This document shows positions 1 through 8,144 of a stretch of 19,395 bases of DNA, piece after piece. Positions within the stretch are counted from its first letter, which is position 1. Each line of letters starts with the position of its first letter. Under the pieces are notes generated by a model that ran no database searches, had not been told where the DNA came from, and saw only the letters and a list, made by a program, of their open reading frames with translations. Made by a program: the position numbers and the translations under genes. The stretch is from Prolixibacteraceae bacterium. GTDB lineage: Bacteria; Bacteroidota; Bacteroidia; Bacteroidales; Prolixibacteraceae. The stretch is taken from contig DMSQ01000035.1 of the NCBI GenBank assembly GCA_003457135.1, positions 1-19,395 of the forward strand, written 5' to 3'.

Positions 1-164
1 CCTTATTTTTATTTAAACAACCTAAGTAGAAATCATAATCCACGTTGTTTTTTAACCTTATTCGTCTATTTGTAAATCAATTAGATAATAAGGTTGAAGC
101 TTCTTGCTCCATTAAAAGAAACAGGTACGCATTATTGTGATGACCCGAATTGGTTCTTCACTAG
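1..164. other. non-coding left edge, downstream of the nucleoside kinase
   Basis: This AT-rich stretch follows the stop codon of the minus-strand nucleoside kinase. I see no tRNA, clear terminator stem or start-initiated ORF. An open plus-strand frame runs from about 85 into the kinase gene but has no upstream start and is antisense to a conserved gene, so it is not called. Confidence 0.5.
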
Positions 165-1829
165 TCAATACGTAAAACTACTTCCTCCCAAAAACTCACG
201 GATGACCGAGGTTGGCGGAATCTCCAGATCGTCAATGGCTTTGAAATAAGATAAAAACTTTAACAAACGATTGCTTTCGCTGAATTCCGGCTGACTTTCA
301 GTCACTTCTTTCAGGAGCAACTCAGCATACTTTTTGAGTACAGCCAATTCGTAAATTAAAGCCGAATTAAACATGACATCAGCATTCTCCTGGTACGGAA
401 AGATATTTTTATCCTCGCCGGCCCGTACACTTGGCCATCGTCGAATGGTATCCGCAGCCGAGTAATTCCGGTATTTACTATCCCTGATCATCCGGCGGAT
501 CATCCGGTTATCGGTAGTCGAAATGTGGTTCTGATCGTCAATTGAGATTTGTGTAAGGGCCGATAAAAATATCTTAAACGTATCTTCTGGTTTAATGTGA
601 GGAATCAGTTGCGGATTCATCGCGTGGATTCCTTCAACAATCAGGATGCCTCCCGCACTAAGTTGCAGTTTTTTCCCTGAAGGGAACTTTTGGCCTGCCG
701 TGAAATTGAACTTGGGCAACTCAATGGACTCTCCTTTGAAAAGTTGATTCAGTTGCCGGTTAAAAAACTCAACATCAATGGCTTCAATGGCTTCAAAATC
801 AAATTCACCATTTTCATCTTTTATGGTTTTTTCGCGATCTACAAAATAGTCATCCAGCGAAATCAGGTTTGGTTTTAGCCCGTTTACAGCCAATTGCACC
901 ATGAGCCGCTTGCTGAATGTAGTTTTCCCGGAAGCTGATGGGCCTGCAATCAATACCATTTTCACCTCATTTTTACGATCCCGGATCACATTGGCGATTT
1001 CGGCAATTTTTTTCTCGTGAAACGCTTCCGAAATTTTAATGATATCGCCACTCTGCCCATTTAGGGTACATTCATTTAGGTTAGCCACGTTAGGCACGTT
1101 TAAAATCTCAGCCCAATCTTTATGTTCCTGAAAAATCCCAAATAACTTATCGTTCTTTGAATAGGGCTGAAGCTCGCTGAATTTTGCCGGTTTGGGAATA
1201 CGGAGCAGCAAGCCTTCGTAATAGGGGACCAAATCATAAACCTGCAAATATCCGGTTGAAGGAACCTGATGACCATAGAAATAATTGGCATGTTCGCCCA
1301 TAAAATACAGGTACGAAAAAAGGGCGCCCTGTTGCCCGAAAAGTTTGGCTTTATACCTTAAGTTCTGTTTATTGCAAATTTCCACAGCTTCCTCTGTCGG
1401 CAATCCGATTTTTTCGAAGGGAATGTCTTTATCAACAAGTTGCTGCATTACGCTCTTGATGGCTAAAATATCTGAACCGGTAATTGGCCTTTCCAAACCA
1501 GCCAGTTCGCAATAATAGCCACGCGAAATACCGTGCATCATTTTCAGTTTAACCTGTGGAAATACCTCGCGAACAGATGCGAAAAGAATAAAAAACAGCG
1601 AACGGACATACAATCGCACTCCATCGGGATGAGAGTAATCGATGAACTCCACTTTTTTGTTTTTCACAAACACAAACGAGAGTTCTTTCACCTTGTTATT
1701 GACTAATGCTCCCAGTATCGGATTATTAAGTTTAACCTTAAAATCATCTTTTATTTCCATCAGGGTAACACCTAACGGATAAATTCTTTTTTCGCCGGTA
1801 TTGACGCAATAAATATCAATTGTGTTCAT
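165..1829 (-). CDS. nucleoside (uridine-type) kinase with TGS/ThrRS-like N-terminal half
   Basis: The 554-residue protein has two parts. The C-terminal half is a P-loop nucleoside kinase of the uridine kinase/phosphoribulokinase family. It has Walker A GPSASGKT at residues 296-303, LDDYF at 325-329 (the acidic substrate/Mg region) and IVEGIHA at about 397-403. The expected activity is ATP-dependent phosphorylation of a nucleoside, probably uridine or cytidine, in the cytoplasm for pyrimidine salvage. The N-terminal ~250 residues resemble the TGS and second additional domains of threonyl-tRNA synthetase. The segment MMHGISRGYYCEL near residue 99 recalls the synthetase's 'HG...GFYYDF' strand. 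This fusion is common in Bacteroidota and roughly doubles the length of a classical Udk. The gene starts 20 bases after the stop of the Bro-N gene, so the two are probably co-transcribed. The exact substrate cannot be read from sequence. Confidence 0.88.
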   Translation of the reverse strand: MNTIDIYCVNTGEKRIYPLGVTLMEIKDDFKVKLNNPILGALVNNKVKELSFVFVKNKKVEFIDYSHPDGVRLYVRSLFFILFASVREVFPQVKLKMMHGISRGYYCELAGLERPITGSDILAIKSVMQQLVDKDIPFEKIGLPTEEAVEICNKQNLRYKAKLFGQQGALFSYLYFMGEHANYFYGHQVPSTGYLQVYDLVPYYEGLLLRIPKPAKFSELQPYSKNDKLFGIFQEHKDWAEILNVPNVANLNECTLNGQSGDIIKISEAFHEKKIAEIANVIRDRKNEVKMVLIAGPSASGKTTFSKRLMVQLAVNGLKPNLISLDDYFVDREKTIKDENGEFDFEAIEAIDVEFFNRQLNQLFKGESIELPKFNFTAGQKFPSGKKLQLSAGGILIVEGIHAMNPQLIPHIKPEDTFKIFLSALTQISIDDQNHISTTDNRMIRRMIRDSKYRNYSAADTIRRWPSVRAGEDKNIFPYQENADVMFNSALIYELAVLKKYAELLLKEVTESQPEFSESNRLLKFLSYFKAIDDLEIPPTSVIREFLGGSSFTY

Positions 1830-1849
1830 ATTGCTTTTTTTAGATTCGA

Positions 1850-2686
1850 TTATTCCAGCTTATTGTTTCTTTTAGTTGCGAGTGTTTTTGCATTCTTTGC
1901 TGTTACAATTTTATCTCCGGTTTTTGCTTCGATTTCACGACGGGTGTTGCCTGCAATTGTTCCTCCTTGCTTTGCTATTTTTTTGCTTTCATCAAATGTT
2001 TTGGGCAGTTTCTTCTTTGAAATCTCGGTGGTGGTGGCCTCTGCAAGCATGTTTAGCACCAATTCCAGATTGGTCATGTGATCACGAAGATTTTCTTTTT
2101 TCAGATCTTTCAGGTTTTTATATTGCTTTGTTGAAAGACCAGCCCAAGCTTTGGTTATTTCATCAGTTAATATGGCATATTCCTGACCCTTTTTAACTCC
2201 ACGGTTATCCCACTCGTCAGTAAGTTCTTTACGAACTTCAATGCTTTTTAATCGCTGGTTTACCCATTCTTTCGAGTATCCTTTTTTTAGATAGGTTTCC
2301 ATTAAACGGTCAAACCCAATTTCAGGATCTTCAATTTCGTCGATTCTTTCACGTGCAACTTTTGCCAACCACAACTTAAAGGGTTCTGCTTTAGGAGATG
2401 GGATAGACTGGATTAAGCGAAAGAGTTTCTCAGTATCGGCAACATCGGTTTCCCTCAATTTGCCATCTTCAGCAATCATTTTCAACTGTCCGATTTTTTC
2501 GGACAGTTCACTGCCTTCCTTGATCAACTTTGCTTTCAAATCGCTCCAGTACTTGCGTGGACGGTCTGTTTCAGTCAGCACTTCAATTACATCAATGATT
2601 GAGAAATACCATTTCTCTGCTTCTGCATCCCATAACGAACGAATTTGCTTTGATTCGAAAAGTTTTATTGCGTTTTGTTTTTCCAT
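1850..2686 (-). CDS. Bro-N domain protein, DinD-like (phage antirepressor/DNA-damage-inducible family)
   Basis: The protein has 278 residues. The N-terminal ~110 residues fit the Bro-N (BRO family, PF02498-type) fold. An opening strand with KLFESKQIRSLWD is followed by WYFSIIDVIEVLTE, the usual Bro-N pattern. The middle contains SIPSPKAEPFKLWLAKVARE, typical of the bacterial members. The C-terminal part (MTNLELVLNMLAEATT, then a Lys-rich segment with a GGTIAGN turn) resembles the layout of E. coli DinD, an SOS-induced protein that affects RecA filaments. The Lys-rich tail suggests nucleic-acid contact. No integrase or phage structural gene is nearby, so it looks like a resident chromosomal copy and not part of a prophage. 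It lies 69 bases after uvrA and 20 bases before the nucleoside kinase, all on one strand. Function is inferred only at family level. Confidence 0.75.
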   Translation of the reverse strand: MEKQNAIKLFESKQIRSLWDAEAEKWYFSIIDVIEVLTETDRPRKYWSDLKAKLIKEGSELSEKIGQLKMIAEDGKLRETDVADTEKLFRLIQSIPSPKAEPFKLWLAKVARERIDEIEDPEIGFDRLMETYLKKGYSKEWVNQRLKSIEVRKELTDEWDNRGVKKGQEYAILTDEITKAWAGLSTKQYKNLKDLKKENLRDHMTNLELVLNMLAEATTTEISKKKLPKTFDESKKIAKQGGTIAGNTRREIEAKTGDKIVTAKNAKTLATKRNNKLE

Positions 2687-2755
2687 TACACAAAGCTTTT
2701 ATAATTAACTTATTCAGCTCTAATATAAGCAAAATGATCTTAATTTTTCAATAAT

Positions 2756-5632
2756 CTAATTCACATTCAGTTCCTGACTCAAGTAATGTGCTGTAAAAGA
2801 TTCTTCGTTCCTCACAACTTCTTCAGGAGTCCCAAAGCAAACCACTTTTCCGCCTTCTTTTCCTCCTTCGGGACCAATATCAATGATGTGATCGGCTACC
2901 TTGATCACATCCATGTTGTGCTCAATGACAATAACTGTATTGCCCCTGTCAACCAGTTTGTTCAGGACTTCGAGCAAAACGCGGATATCTTCAAAATGAA
3001 GACCGGTAGTGGGTTCATCCAGTATATACATGGTTTGTCCGGTGTCTTTCTTTGCCAGCTCAGTAGCCAGCTTCACCCGCTGTGATTCGCCTCCTGAAAG
3101 GGTTGTTGATGATTGTCCCAGGGTAATATATCCCAAACCTACATCCTGAATGGTCTTCAATTTATGGGCAATGGATGGAATATGCTCAAAAAATTCGACT
3201 CCCTGATTAATGGTCATATCCAGCACATCGCCGATTGATTTACCTTTATAGCGAACCTCCAGCGTTTCGCGGTTGTACCGGCGGCCGTTGCAGGTATCGC
3301 AATGCACATATACATCAGGCAAAAAATTCATTTCAATCTGTTTCAAACCGCCACCCTGGCAATCTTCACAGCGACCGCCTTTTACATTAAACGAAAAGCG
3401 GCCAGGCTGATAGGCCCTGATTTTGGCTTCGGGTAATTGAGCAAATAAATTCCGGATATCGGAAAAAACACCTGTGTAGGTCACCGGATTGCTGCGTGGT
3501 GTGCGCCCGATCGGCGACTGGTCAACCTGTACCACCTTGTCAATGTGGTTCAGTCCGGTTATTCCGGAATAGGAAAGCGGATCTTTCACCGATCCATAAA
3601 AGTGCTGGCTTAAAATCGGTTGCAGCGTGGCATTGATCAGTGTGGATTTTCCACTTCCCGAGACACCTGTAATGCAAATCAGTTGACCCAATGGTAATTC
3701 GACCGAGATGTTTTTCAGATTATTGCCGGTACAGCCTTTCAATGAAAGCGTGTGTCCGTTTCCTTTGCGGCGTTTCTCCGGAATTGCAATCTGATGTTCT
3801 CCCAACAGGTATTTGGATGTCAGCGTTCCGGCATGCAGCACCTGTTGTGGCGTTCCCGCGGCCACCACGTGCCCGCCATGCCGCCCGGCAAAAGGCCCCA
3901 TGTCAATCAGGTAATCGGCGTTCATCATCATGTCTTTATCGTGTTCAACCACAATTACCGAATTGCCGGTGTCGCGCAACTGTTCGAGCGAATGGATAAG
4001 CCGGAGGTTGTCGCGGTGATGCAGGCCAATACTTGGTTCGTCGAGAATATACAACACATTCACCAGTTGAGACCCAATTTGTGTAGCCAGCCTGATCCGC
4101 TGAGATTCGCCACCCGACAAAGTACGTGAAGTGCGGTCGAGCGACAAATAATTCAACCCGACATCTTCAAGAAAAGCAATGCGGTCGCGGATTTCCTTGA
4201 TCACTTCTACGGCTATTTTTTTCTGTCTGTCGGTCAACCGATCTTCCAGATTGACCAGCCACTGACTGAGTTCTGAAATATCGAGCCGGGAAAGTTCCGA
4301 TATGTTCTTTCCATCTATCTTAAAATACAGTGATTCTTTTTTCAATCGCTGCCCGTCACATTCGGGGCAAGGCATTTCGCGTATAAACTGATTGGCCCAT
4401 TTCTGCGCTTTTTGCGAGGGGTTGTCGTCCTTTTGCGCGTCAATGTATTTGATCACGCCTTCGTAGGTCATCATGTAATTCATGGAAACTCCCAAAGGCG
4501 AATTTTTAAGTTGAATCCGTTCGTTGGTTCCGAAAAGAATGGCATTCAATCCATCTTCAGGAATATCTTTAATGGGCGTTTTCAGGTTAAAACCAAACAT
4601 TTCGCCCAAAGCTTCAATCTGCCAGAAAACCAGCGTGTTTTTATGAGCGCCGAGTGCAGCTATTCCACCGTTTTGAATGTTTTTCGTATTGTCCGGGACT
4701 ATTTTTTCGAGATCAATCTCACTGATCATGCCCAATCCGTTGCACTTCGGGCAAGCTCCCTGAGGTGAGTTAAACGAGAAATTATGGGGTGCGGGTTCAT
4801 TGTACGAAATTCCGGTAGTCGGGCACATCAGTTGCCGGCTGTAATACTTGGCTTCCTGAGTGTCGTGATCGAGAATCATGCAGATTCCATGTCCGTTTTT
4901 CATAGCAATCTGCAGTGAATCGTGCAGGCGTTTATCGCTTGCTTCGTCAACCAGCAGGCGGTCAATCACAATTTCGATGAAATGGTTTTTGTACCTGTCC
5001 AATCTCATGGCGGCTTTTAGTTCGATAACTACGCCATCAATCCGGGCATTCAGGAAACCCTTTTTCAGGATTTGTTCAAATAATTCGCGGTAATGACCTT
5101 TTCGTCCTTTTACCATCGGAGCCAGAATCAGTATTTTTCTTCCTGAAAAGGAAGATTTGATCAGTGACAGAATCTGATCGTCGGTGTATTTGACCATCTT
5201 TTCGCCGGTGTTGTACGAATACGCTTCGCCTGCACGGGCAAACAGCAGTCGAAAGAAATCGTAAATCTCGGTAACCGTTCCAACTGTCGAGCGTGGATTT
5301 TTATTGGTGGTTTTCTGTTCGATGGCGATAACGGGGCTCAATCCTGTAATTAAATCAACATCGGGGCGTTCCATGTTGCCAAGGAAAGAGCGTGCATAAG
5401 CTGAGAAAGTTTCAATGTAACGTCTTTGCCCTTCAGCATAAATGGTATCGAAAGCCAGAGACGATTTGCCGCTGCCGCTCAAACCGGTAATTACCGTGAG
5501 TTTATTTCGCGGAATTTCGACATTGATATTTTGGAGATTGTGGACGCGGGCGCCATGAACGACAATCAGGCCGTCTTCTTCGGTGAGGTTTTCAGGGGTA
5601 TGTATGTTTTCCGGGTTCTGCATTTTTATCAT
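2756..5632 (-). CDS. uvrA: excinuclease ABC subunit UvrA
   Basis: UvrA is the damage-sensing ATPase of nucleotide excision repair. It dimerises and loads UvrB on DNA. The 958-residue product has two ABC ATPase modules. Walker A GLSGSGKSS lies at residues 50-58 and GVSGSGKST in the second half. Two ABC signatures, TLSGGESQR, are each followed by a LDEP Walker B. The C-terminal zinc module is intact (CEDC, then 19 residues, then CDTC). The insertion-domain zinc module near residues 270-297 reads CPTT...CPKC, so one expected Cys is Thr. An upstream in-frame TTG at 5650 exists, but ATG at 5632 or 5623 is a more natural start; homology begins only with the segment LIVVHGARVHNL. The gene is preceded by a palindrome-rich 5' region and followed by the DinD-like gene. 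Length is normal for the family. Confidence 0.96.
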   Translation of the reverse strand: MIKMQNPENIHTPENLTEEDGLIVVHGARVHNLQNINVEIPRNKLTVITGLSGSGKSSLAFDTIYAEGQRRYIETFSAYARSFLGNMERPDVDLITGLSPVIAIEQKTTNKNPRSTVGTVTEIYDFFRLLFARAGEAYSYNTGEKMVKYTDDQILSLIKSSFSGRKILILAPMVKGRKGHYRELFEQILKKGFLNARIDGVVIELKAAMRLDRYKNHFIEIVIDRLLVDEASDKRLHDSLQIAMKNGHGICMILDHDTQEAKYYSRQLMCPTTGISYNEPAPHNFSFNSPQGACPKCNGLGMISEIDLEKIVPDNTKNIQNGGIAALGAHKNTLVFWQIEALGEMFGFNLKTPIKDIPEDGLNAILFGTNERIQLKNSPLGVSMNYMMTYEGVIKYIDAQKDDNPSQKAQKWANQFIREMPCPECDGQRLKKESLYFKIDGKNISELSRLDISELSQWLVNLEDRLTDRQKKIAVEVIKEIRDRIAFLEDVGLNYLSLDRTSRTLSGGESQRIRLATQIGSQLVNVLYILDEPSIGLHHRDNLRLIHSLEQLRDTGNSVIVVEHDKDMMMNADYLIDMGPFAGRHGGHVVAAGTPQQVLHAGTLTSKYLLGEHQIAIPEKRRKGNGHTLSLKGCTGNNLKNISVELPLGQLICITGVSGSGKSTLINATLQPILSQHFYGSVKDPLSYSGITGLNHIDKVVQVDQSPIGRTPRSNPVTYTGVFSDIRNLFAQLPEAKIRAYQPGRFSFNVKGGRCEDCQGGGLKQIEMNFLPDVYVHCDTCNGRRYNRETLEVRYKGKSIGDVLDMTINQGVEFFEHIPSIAHKLKTIQDVGLGYITLGQSSTTLSGGESQRVKLATELAKKDTGQTMYILDEPTTGLHFEDIRVLLEVLNKLVDRGNTVIVIEHNMDVIKVADHIIDIGPEGGKEGGKVVCFGTPEEVVRNEESFTAHYLSQELNVN

Positions 5633-5954
5633 TTGTGTAACTAAAAACAAGGAATAAGGAATAAGAAATCATGAAGGATTACTTTGATGTTTCTTATTTC
5701 TTATTCCCCGCCTGCTTCGGGCAGGGATATTTCTTATTTGTCTTTTCAATTTTCTTCATTTTTAAAGGCGAATTCCATTCCGTCCGGGATAATAAAATCG
5801 CTTTGATTTTTGTTGTTCCGCGGACGGAAGGAAACCTTTTCCAGCTTCCGTCAGCTGAAGCTGACGGCAAAGGATAGTGTTCTTATGTAGGATTCCTGAA
5901 ATTTAGTTCAGGGCAATATCCTTTGCCGTTGCCTGAAGGCAACGGATTTTGGCA
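5633..5954. repeat. palindrome-rich intergenic region between uvrA and the lytic transglycosylase gene
   Basis: No gene is supported here. A small plus-strand ORF at 5671-5877 is made largely of repeat sequence. I count six local inverted repeats: 12-bp arms at 5658-5669/5696-5707; a 5-bp CCTGC/GCAGG hairpin with a TTCGG loop at 5711-5725; 9-bp arms TTCCGTCCG/CGGACGGAA at 5778-5786/5821-5829; CCGTCAGC/GCTGACGG at 5848-5867; CCTGAA/TTCAGG at 5895-5912; and CCGTTGCC/GGCAACGG at 5926-5945. The last hairpin lies just past the transglycosylase stop and the first just before the uvrA start. Confidence 0.8.
5848..5945. repeat. mirror-image pair of REP-like hairpins
   Basis: Two perfect 8-bp stems each enclose a TGAA loop: CCGTCAGC/GCTGACGG at 5848-5867 and CCGTTGCC/GGCAACGG at 5926-5945. 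They share an inverted 11-base flank, GGCAAAGGATA at 5866-5876 and TATCCTTTGCC at 5917-5927, so the two units face each other. The arrangement resembles REP doublets (BIME/REPIN-like) in other bacteria. The 5926-5945 stem could also help end transcription of the minus-strand transglycosylase gene, though no T-run follows it on that strand. Confidence 0.65.
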
Positions 5955-6887
5955 TTAATTCGTTTTTGTCCTGAAATTCTTCTCCGGAATTTTCAAAATA
6001 TAAGTCTTTCTTGTCGGGTTTTTCAGAAAAGGTTCCCTCAGCCAGGGATTAAACATCTTCAGGGTTTTATAGCTGATTCCTTTGTCAATGGCGAATGTTG
6101 CCCAATCCATTACCGGTCCCTTTACTTCGAACGTATCCGTTCCAATTGCGGGGTATAGTTGATTTTTTTCAATCCTGAATCCATACTTCTCAGGGTCTTC
6201 CATCACCAGTTTAAGCGCCAGAATCCTGAAAACATACCTGGCTGTTTCTTCGACTAAAAGCAAATCGTAATAGTTTTTTGCTTTCTGGGTGAATATTTGG
6301 CGATCTATTCCTGTCCTTCCTCCGTTATATGCAGCAGCAACCAGCGACCAGCTTCCGTATTTCAGAAAAGCTGAATTCAGGATACGGCAAGCTGCTTCGG
6401 TTGATTTTTCGATGTGATAACGTTCATCAACTTCGGTATTAATTTCCAGGCCGTTTTCTTTGGCCGCCGATTCAATTAATTGCCATAAACCAACTGCTTT
6501 GGCGGGCGAAACAGCCCGAACATCGAAACCACTTTCGGCCACACACAAATATTTAAAATCTTCAGGAATATTGTTTGACTTCAGGATAGGCTCAATGATT
6601 GAAAAATAGCGTGGCGCATTTTTGATGTACCGGATGGTTTGCGAATGGAAATAAACGGTAGAAAGCAATTCGCGGTCGAGGTTCTCGCGCACATCGTAAT
6701 ACTCCAACGGGACTTCTTCTCCGGCAAAAGTGAGTTTTTCAGGCAGTTCCACCGGTGTAAACAAATGAGTTCCCACTGTATCGGGTAACTGACGACCCGA
6801 ATTTGAACATGCAGTTAAGGGTAATAAAAAGGCAAGCGGAAGAGCCATCAACAATCGGCTTAACCGGAAAGGAATTTTAAAGATCAT
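5955..6887 (-). CDS. lytic transglycosylase lipoprotein (MltD-like, SLT domain)
   Basis: The 310-residue protein begins with a lipoprotein signal peptide (lipobox LTAC, Cys27), which points to attachment to an envelope membrane. Residues ~95-215 form an SLT (GH23-type) domain. The catalytic Glu is probably E118 in the motif CVAESGFD. It is followed by SPAKAVGLWQL at ~127-137 and the substrate-cleft motif AAAYNGG at ~184-190. DERYHIEKSTEAA is the MltD-style stretch. Such enzymes cleave the MurNAc-GlcNAc bond of peptidoglycan to give 1,6-anhydro ends. The usual MPATA after GLWQ is replaced by IESAA. No LysM repeat follows, unlike E. coli MltD; instead there is a ~70-residue C-terminal tail ending in TYILKIPEKN. 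The promoter at 6916-6947 drives it from the gap shared with the divergent sigma factor. Confidence 0.86.
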   Translation of the reverse strand: MIFKIPFRLSRLLMALPLAFLLPLTACSNSGRQLPDTVGTHLFTPVELPEKLTFAGEEVPLEYYDVRENLDRELLSTVYFHSQTIRYIKNAPRYFSIIEPILKSNNIPEDFKYLCVAESGFDVRAVSPAKAVGLWQLIESAAKENGLEINTEVDERYHIEKSTEAACRILNSAFLKYGSWSLVAAAYNGGRTGIDRQIFTQKAKNYYDLLLVEETARYVFRILALKLVMEDPEKYGFRIEKNQLYPAIGTDTFEVKGPVMDWATFAIDKGISYKTLKMFNPWLREPFLKNPTRKTYILKIPEKNFRTKTN

Positions 6888-6915
6888 AGTTAACTATTCA
6901 AAATTTGACAATTCG

Positions 6916-6947
6916 CAAAAATAGCTGATTTAAATTCCTCAGTCAAT
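6916..6947 (-). promoter_or_regulatory. Bacteroidota-type promoter for the lytic transglycosylase gene
   Basis: On the minus strand, TATTTTTG (6916-6923) is an exact match to the -7 consensus TAnnTTTG. ATTG (6944-6947) lies 20 bases upstream, close to the -33 TTTG element at its usual spacing. The -7 element is 28 bases from the ATG at 6887. Match and spacing are seen directly; activity is inferred. Confidence 0.55.
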
Positions 6948-7036
6948 AAAGCCAGATTATTATTCGCGTATGTTATTAATTTTAGTTTCTGTAATAAATA
7001 TCGTCCAACTCATACTTTAAAAGAAACAGCTTAAAC

Positions 7037-7540
7037 ATGAAATCATTGCAGGAAGAATTTCTTGAAATACTGACCAATTACCAAGGCATTTTACACAAGG
7101 TCAACCTGATCTATTTTCGAAATAAAACGGAAAGAGAAGATAATTTTCAGGAAATCATCTATCAACTATGGAAATCATATCCAGGTTTACAAAACAAAAA
7201 CAGTATCGGATCATGGATTTATGCAGTTTCGATTAATACTTCCATATCGAAACTTAAAAAAGAACGGCGAATCGAGTACCGTGAGAAGCTACCCGAATCT
7301 ATTGACAAGCTTGATGTTATTGAAGAGCTGACATTCCATGAAAATCTCAGGAGGTTAATAAAAGCCATTTACAACCTGAATGAAATCGATAAGTCAATCA
7401 TGCTTTTATACCTGGAAGAAAAGAGTTATGATGAAATCGCCGAAATCATCGGACTATCGAGGTCGAATGTTGGAGTGAGGATTAACAGGGCAAAGGAAAC
7501 ACTAAAACAAAATTTAAATCATTTGAAAAATGGAAACTAA
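7037..7540 (+). CDS. ECF-type RNA polymerase sigma factor
   Basis: The 167-residue protein has only the sigma2 and sigma4 regions typical of ECF sigma factors. Sigma2 spans roughly residues 10-80 (REDNFQEIIYQLWKSYPGL, then SIGSWIYAVSINTSISKLKK, the -10 recognition helix region). Sigma4 spans roughly 105-160, with the helix-turn-helix KSYDEIAEIIGLSRSNVGVR and the following INRAKETLK. It would direct RNA polymerase to a small regulon. Its last 11 bases overlap the start of a membrane protein gene, the usual arrangement for a sigma factor with its anti-sigma factor. It is transcribed divergently from the lytic transglycosylase. I saw no exact TAnnTTTG element upstream. The closest match, TAATTTTA at 6977-6984, fails at the final base, and self-recognition by an ECF-specific promoter is possible. 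Confidence 0.88.
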   Translation: MKSLQEEFLEILTNYQGILHKVNLIYFRNKTEREDNFQEIIYQLWKSYPGLQNKNSIGSWIYAVSINTSISKLKKERRIEYREKLPESIDKLDVIEELTFHENLRRLIKAIYNLNEIDKSIMLLYLEEKSYDEIAEIIGLSRSNVGVRINRAKETLKQNLNHLKNGN

Positions 7541-8135
7541 CGACGTACAAAACATCTGGAAAAATATCGATTCTGAAATTAATCTGAAAACTACCGATGA
7601 ACTTCATCAGTTACTTACTGCCAAAACCAGAAAAACCATAAATAAATTCCTGATGATCATCAGCATTGACGTACTTGTGTGTGTTGGTTTGATTGCTTTT
7701 CTCCTCACAACCATGCTTAACCGACAGGGAGATACGATTTATCAGGTAAACAATTCGATACTATGCATTTTTACACTTTTTGCATTAATCGTTTCTGTAT
7801 TGTCGTGGAATAAACTGCAAAACAACAAATACAACTTATCTTTAAAGGATTGGTTGGAACAAAGAATAAAATTGTTGATCAAATGGCTGTTGGGCAGGTA
7901 CAGCAAATTGTACATACTCTTGATACCTGTCCTTTTGGTGATGATAAATCTGTCAATTCACGTTTATTACGAACGCAAATCTTTTACTGAAGTGATGCAA
8001 TATGAAGAATCAATATATGGCCTGACAGTAGGTTTCATCATTGGATTATTCGTGTCCTTTATAGCTGTTCAGAAAATCCGCAGGTATCAATTAAAAAATC
8101 TTGAATTTCTAGAGGAGATACACAGTCATCTTTAA
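7530..8135 (+). CDS. four-helix membrane protein, likely anti-sigma factor of the upstream ECF
   Basis: The 201-residue protein has a charged cytoplasmic N-terminus (residues 1-36, including DVQNIWKNID) and four predicted membrane helices. They lie at about 37-62, 73-93, 124-147 and 161-183. The tail is short and basic-acidic. It has no zinc-binding anti-sigma motif (no HxxxCxxC) and resembles no enzyme I recognise. The ATG lies inside the sigma gene (11-base overlap, different frame), implying translational coupling. Proteins of this size and topology are commonly encoded after ECF sigma factors in Bacteroidota. The inference is that the N-terminal segment holds the sigma factor at the inner membrane. 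The family-level anti-sigma role is not proven by any motif visible here. Confidence 0.7.
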   Translation: METNDVQNIWKNIDSEINLKTTDELHQLLTAKTRKTINKFLMIISIDVLVCVGLIAFLLTTMLNRQGDTIYQVNNSILCIFTLFALIVSVLSWNKLQNNKYNLSLKDWLEQRIKLLIKWLLGRYSKLYILLIPVLLVMINLSIHVYYERKSFTEVMQYEESIYGLTVGFIIGLFVSFIAVQKIRRYQLKNLEFLEEIHSHL

Positions 8136-8144
8136 ATAGGGTTT

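Noticed and set aside
85..252. Open plus-strand frame at the left edge running antisense into the kinase
   Set aside because: It has no start codon of its own, overlaps a conserved gene on the other strand, and has no convincing similarity.
1850..2686. Prophage remnant around the Bro-N gene
   Set aside because: No integrase, structural phage gene or attachment repeat is nearby; the flanking genes are housekeeping and tightly spaced.
3691..4129. Two overlapping plus-strand ORFs inside uvrA
   Set aside because: They are antisense shadows of a strongly conserved coding sequence, with Arg/His/Pro-rich composition typical of such shadows.
5633..5650. Upstream TTG start for uvrA giving six extra residues
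   Set aside because: ATG codons at 5632 and 5623 are closer to the conserved start of the protein and the extra residues match nothing known in UvrA.
5671..5877. 68-codon plus-strand ORF in the uvrA/transglycosylase gap
   Set aside because: It is composed of palindromic repeat sequence, has no recognisable domain and low-complexity Phe-rich content; the repeats explain it better.
5658..5945. CRISPR array
   Set aside because: The repeats are inverted hairpins of different sequence and irregular spacing, not direct repeats with unique spacers, and there are no cas genes.
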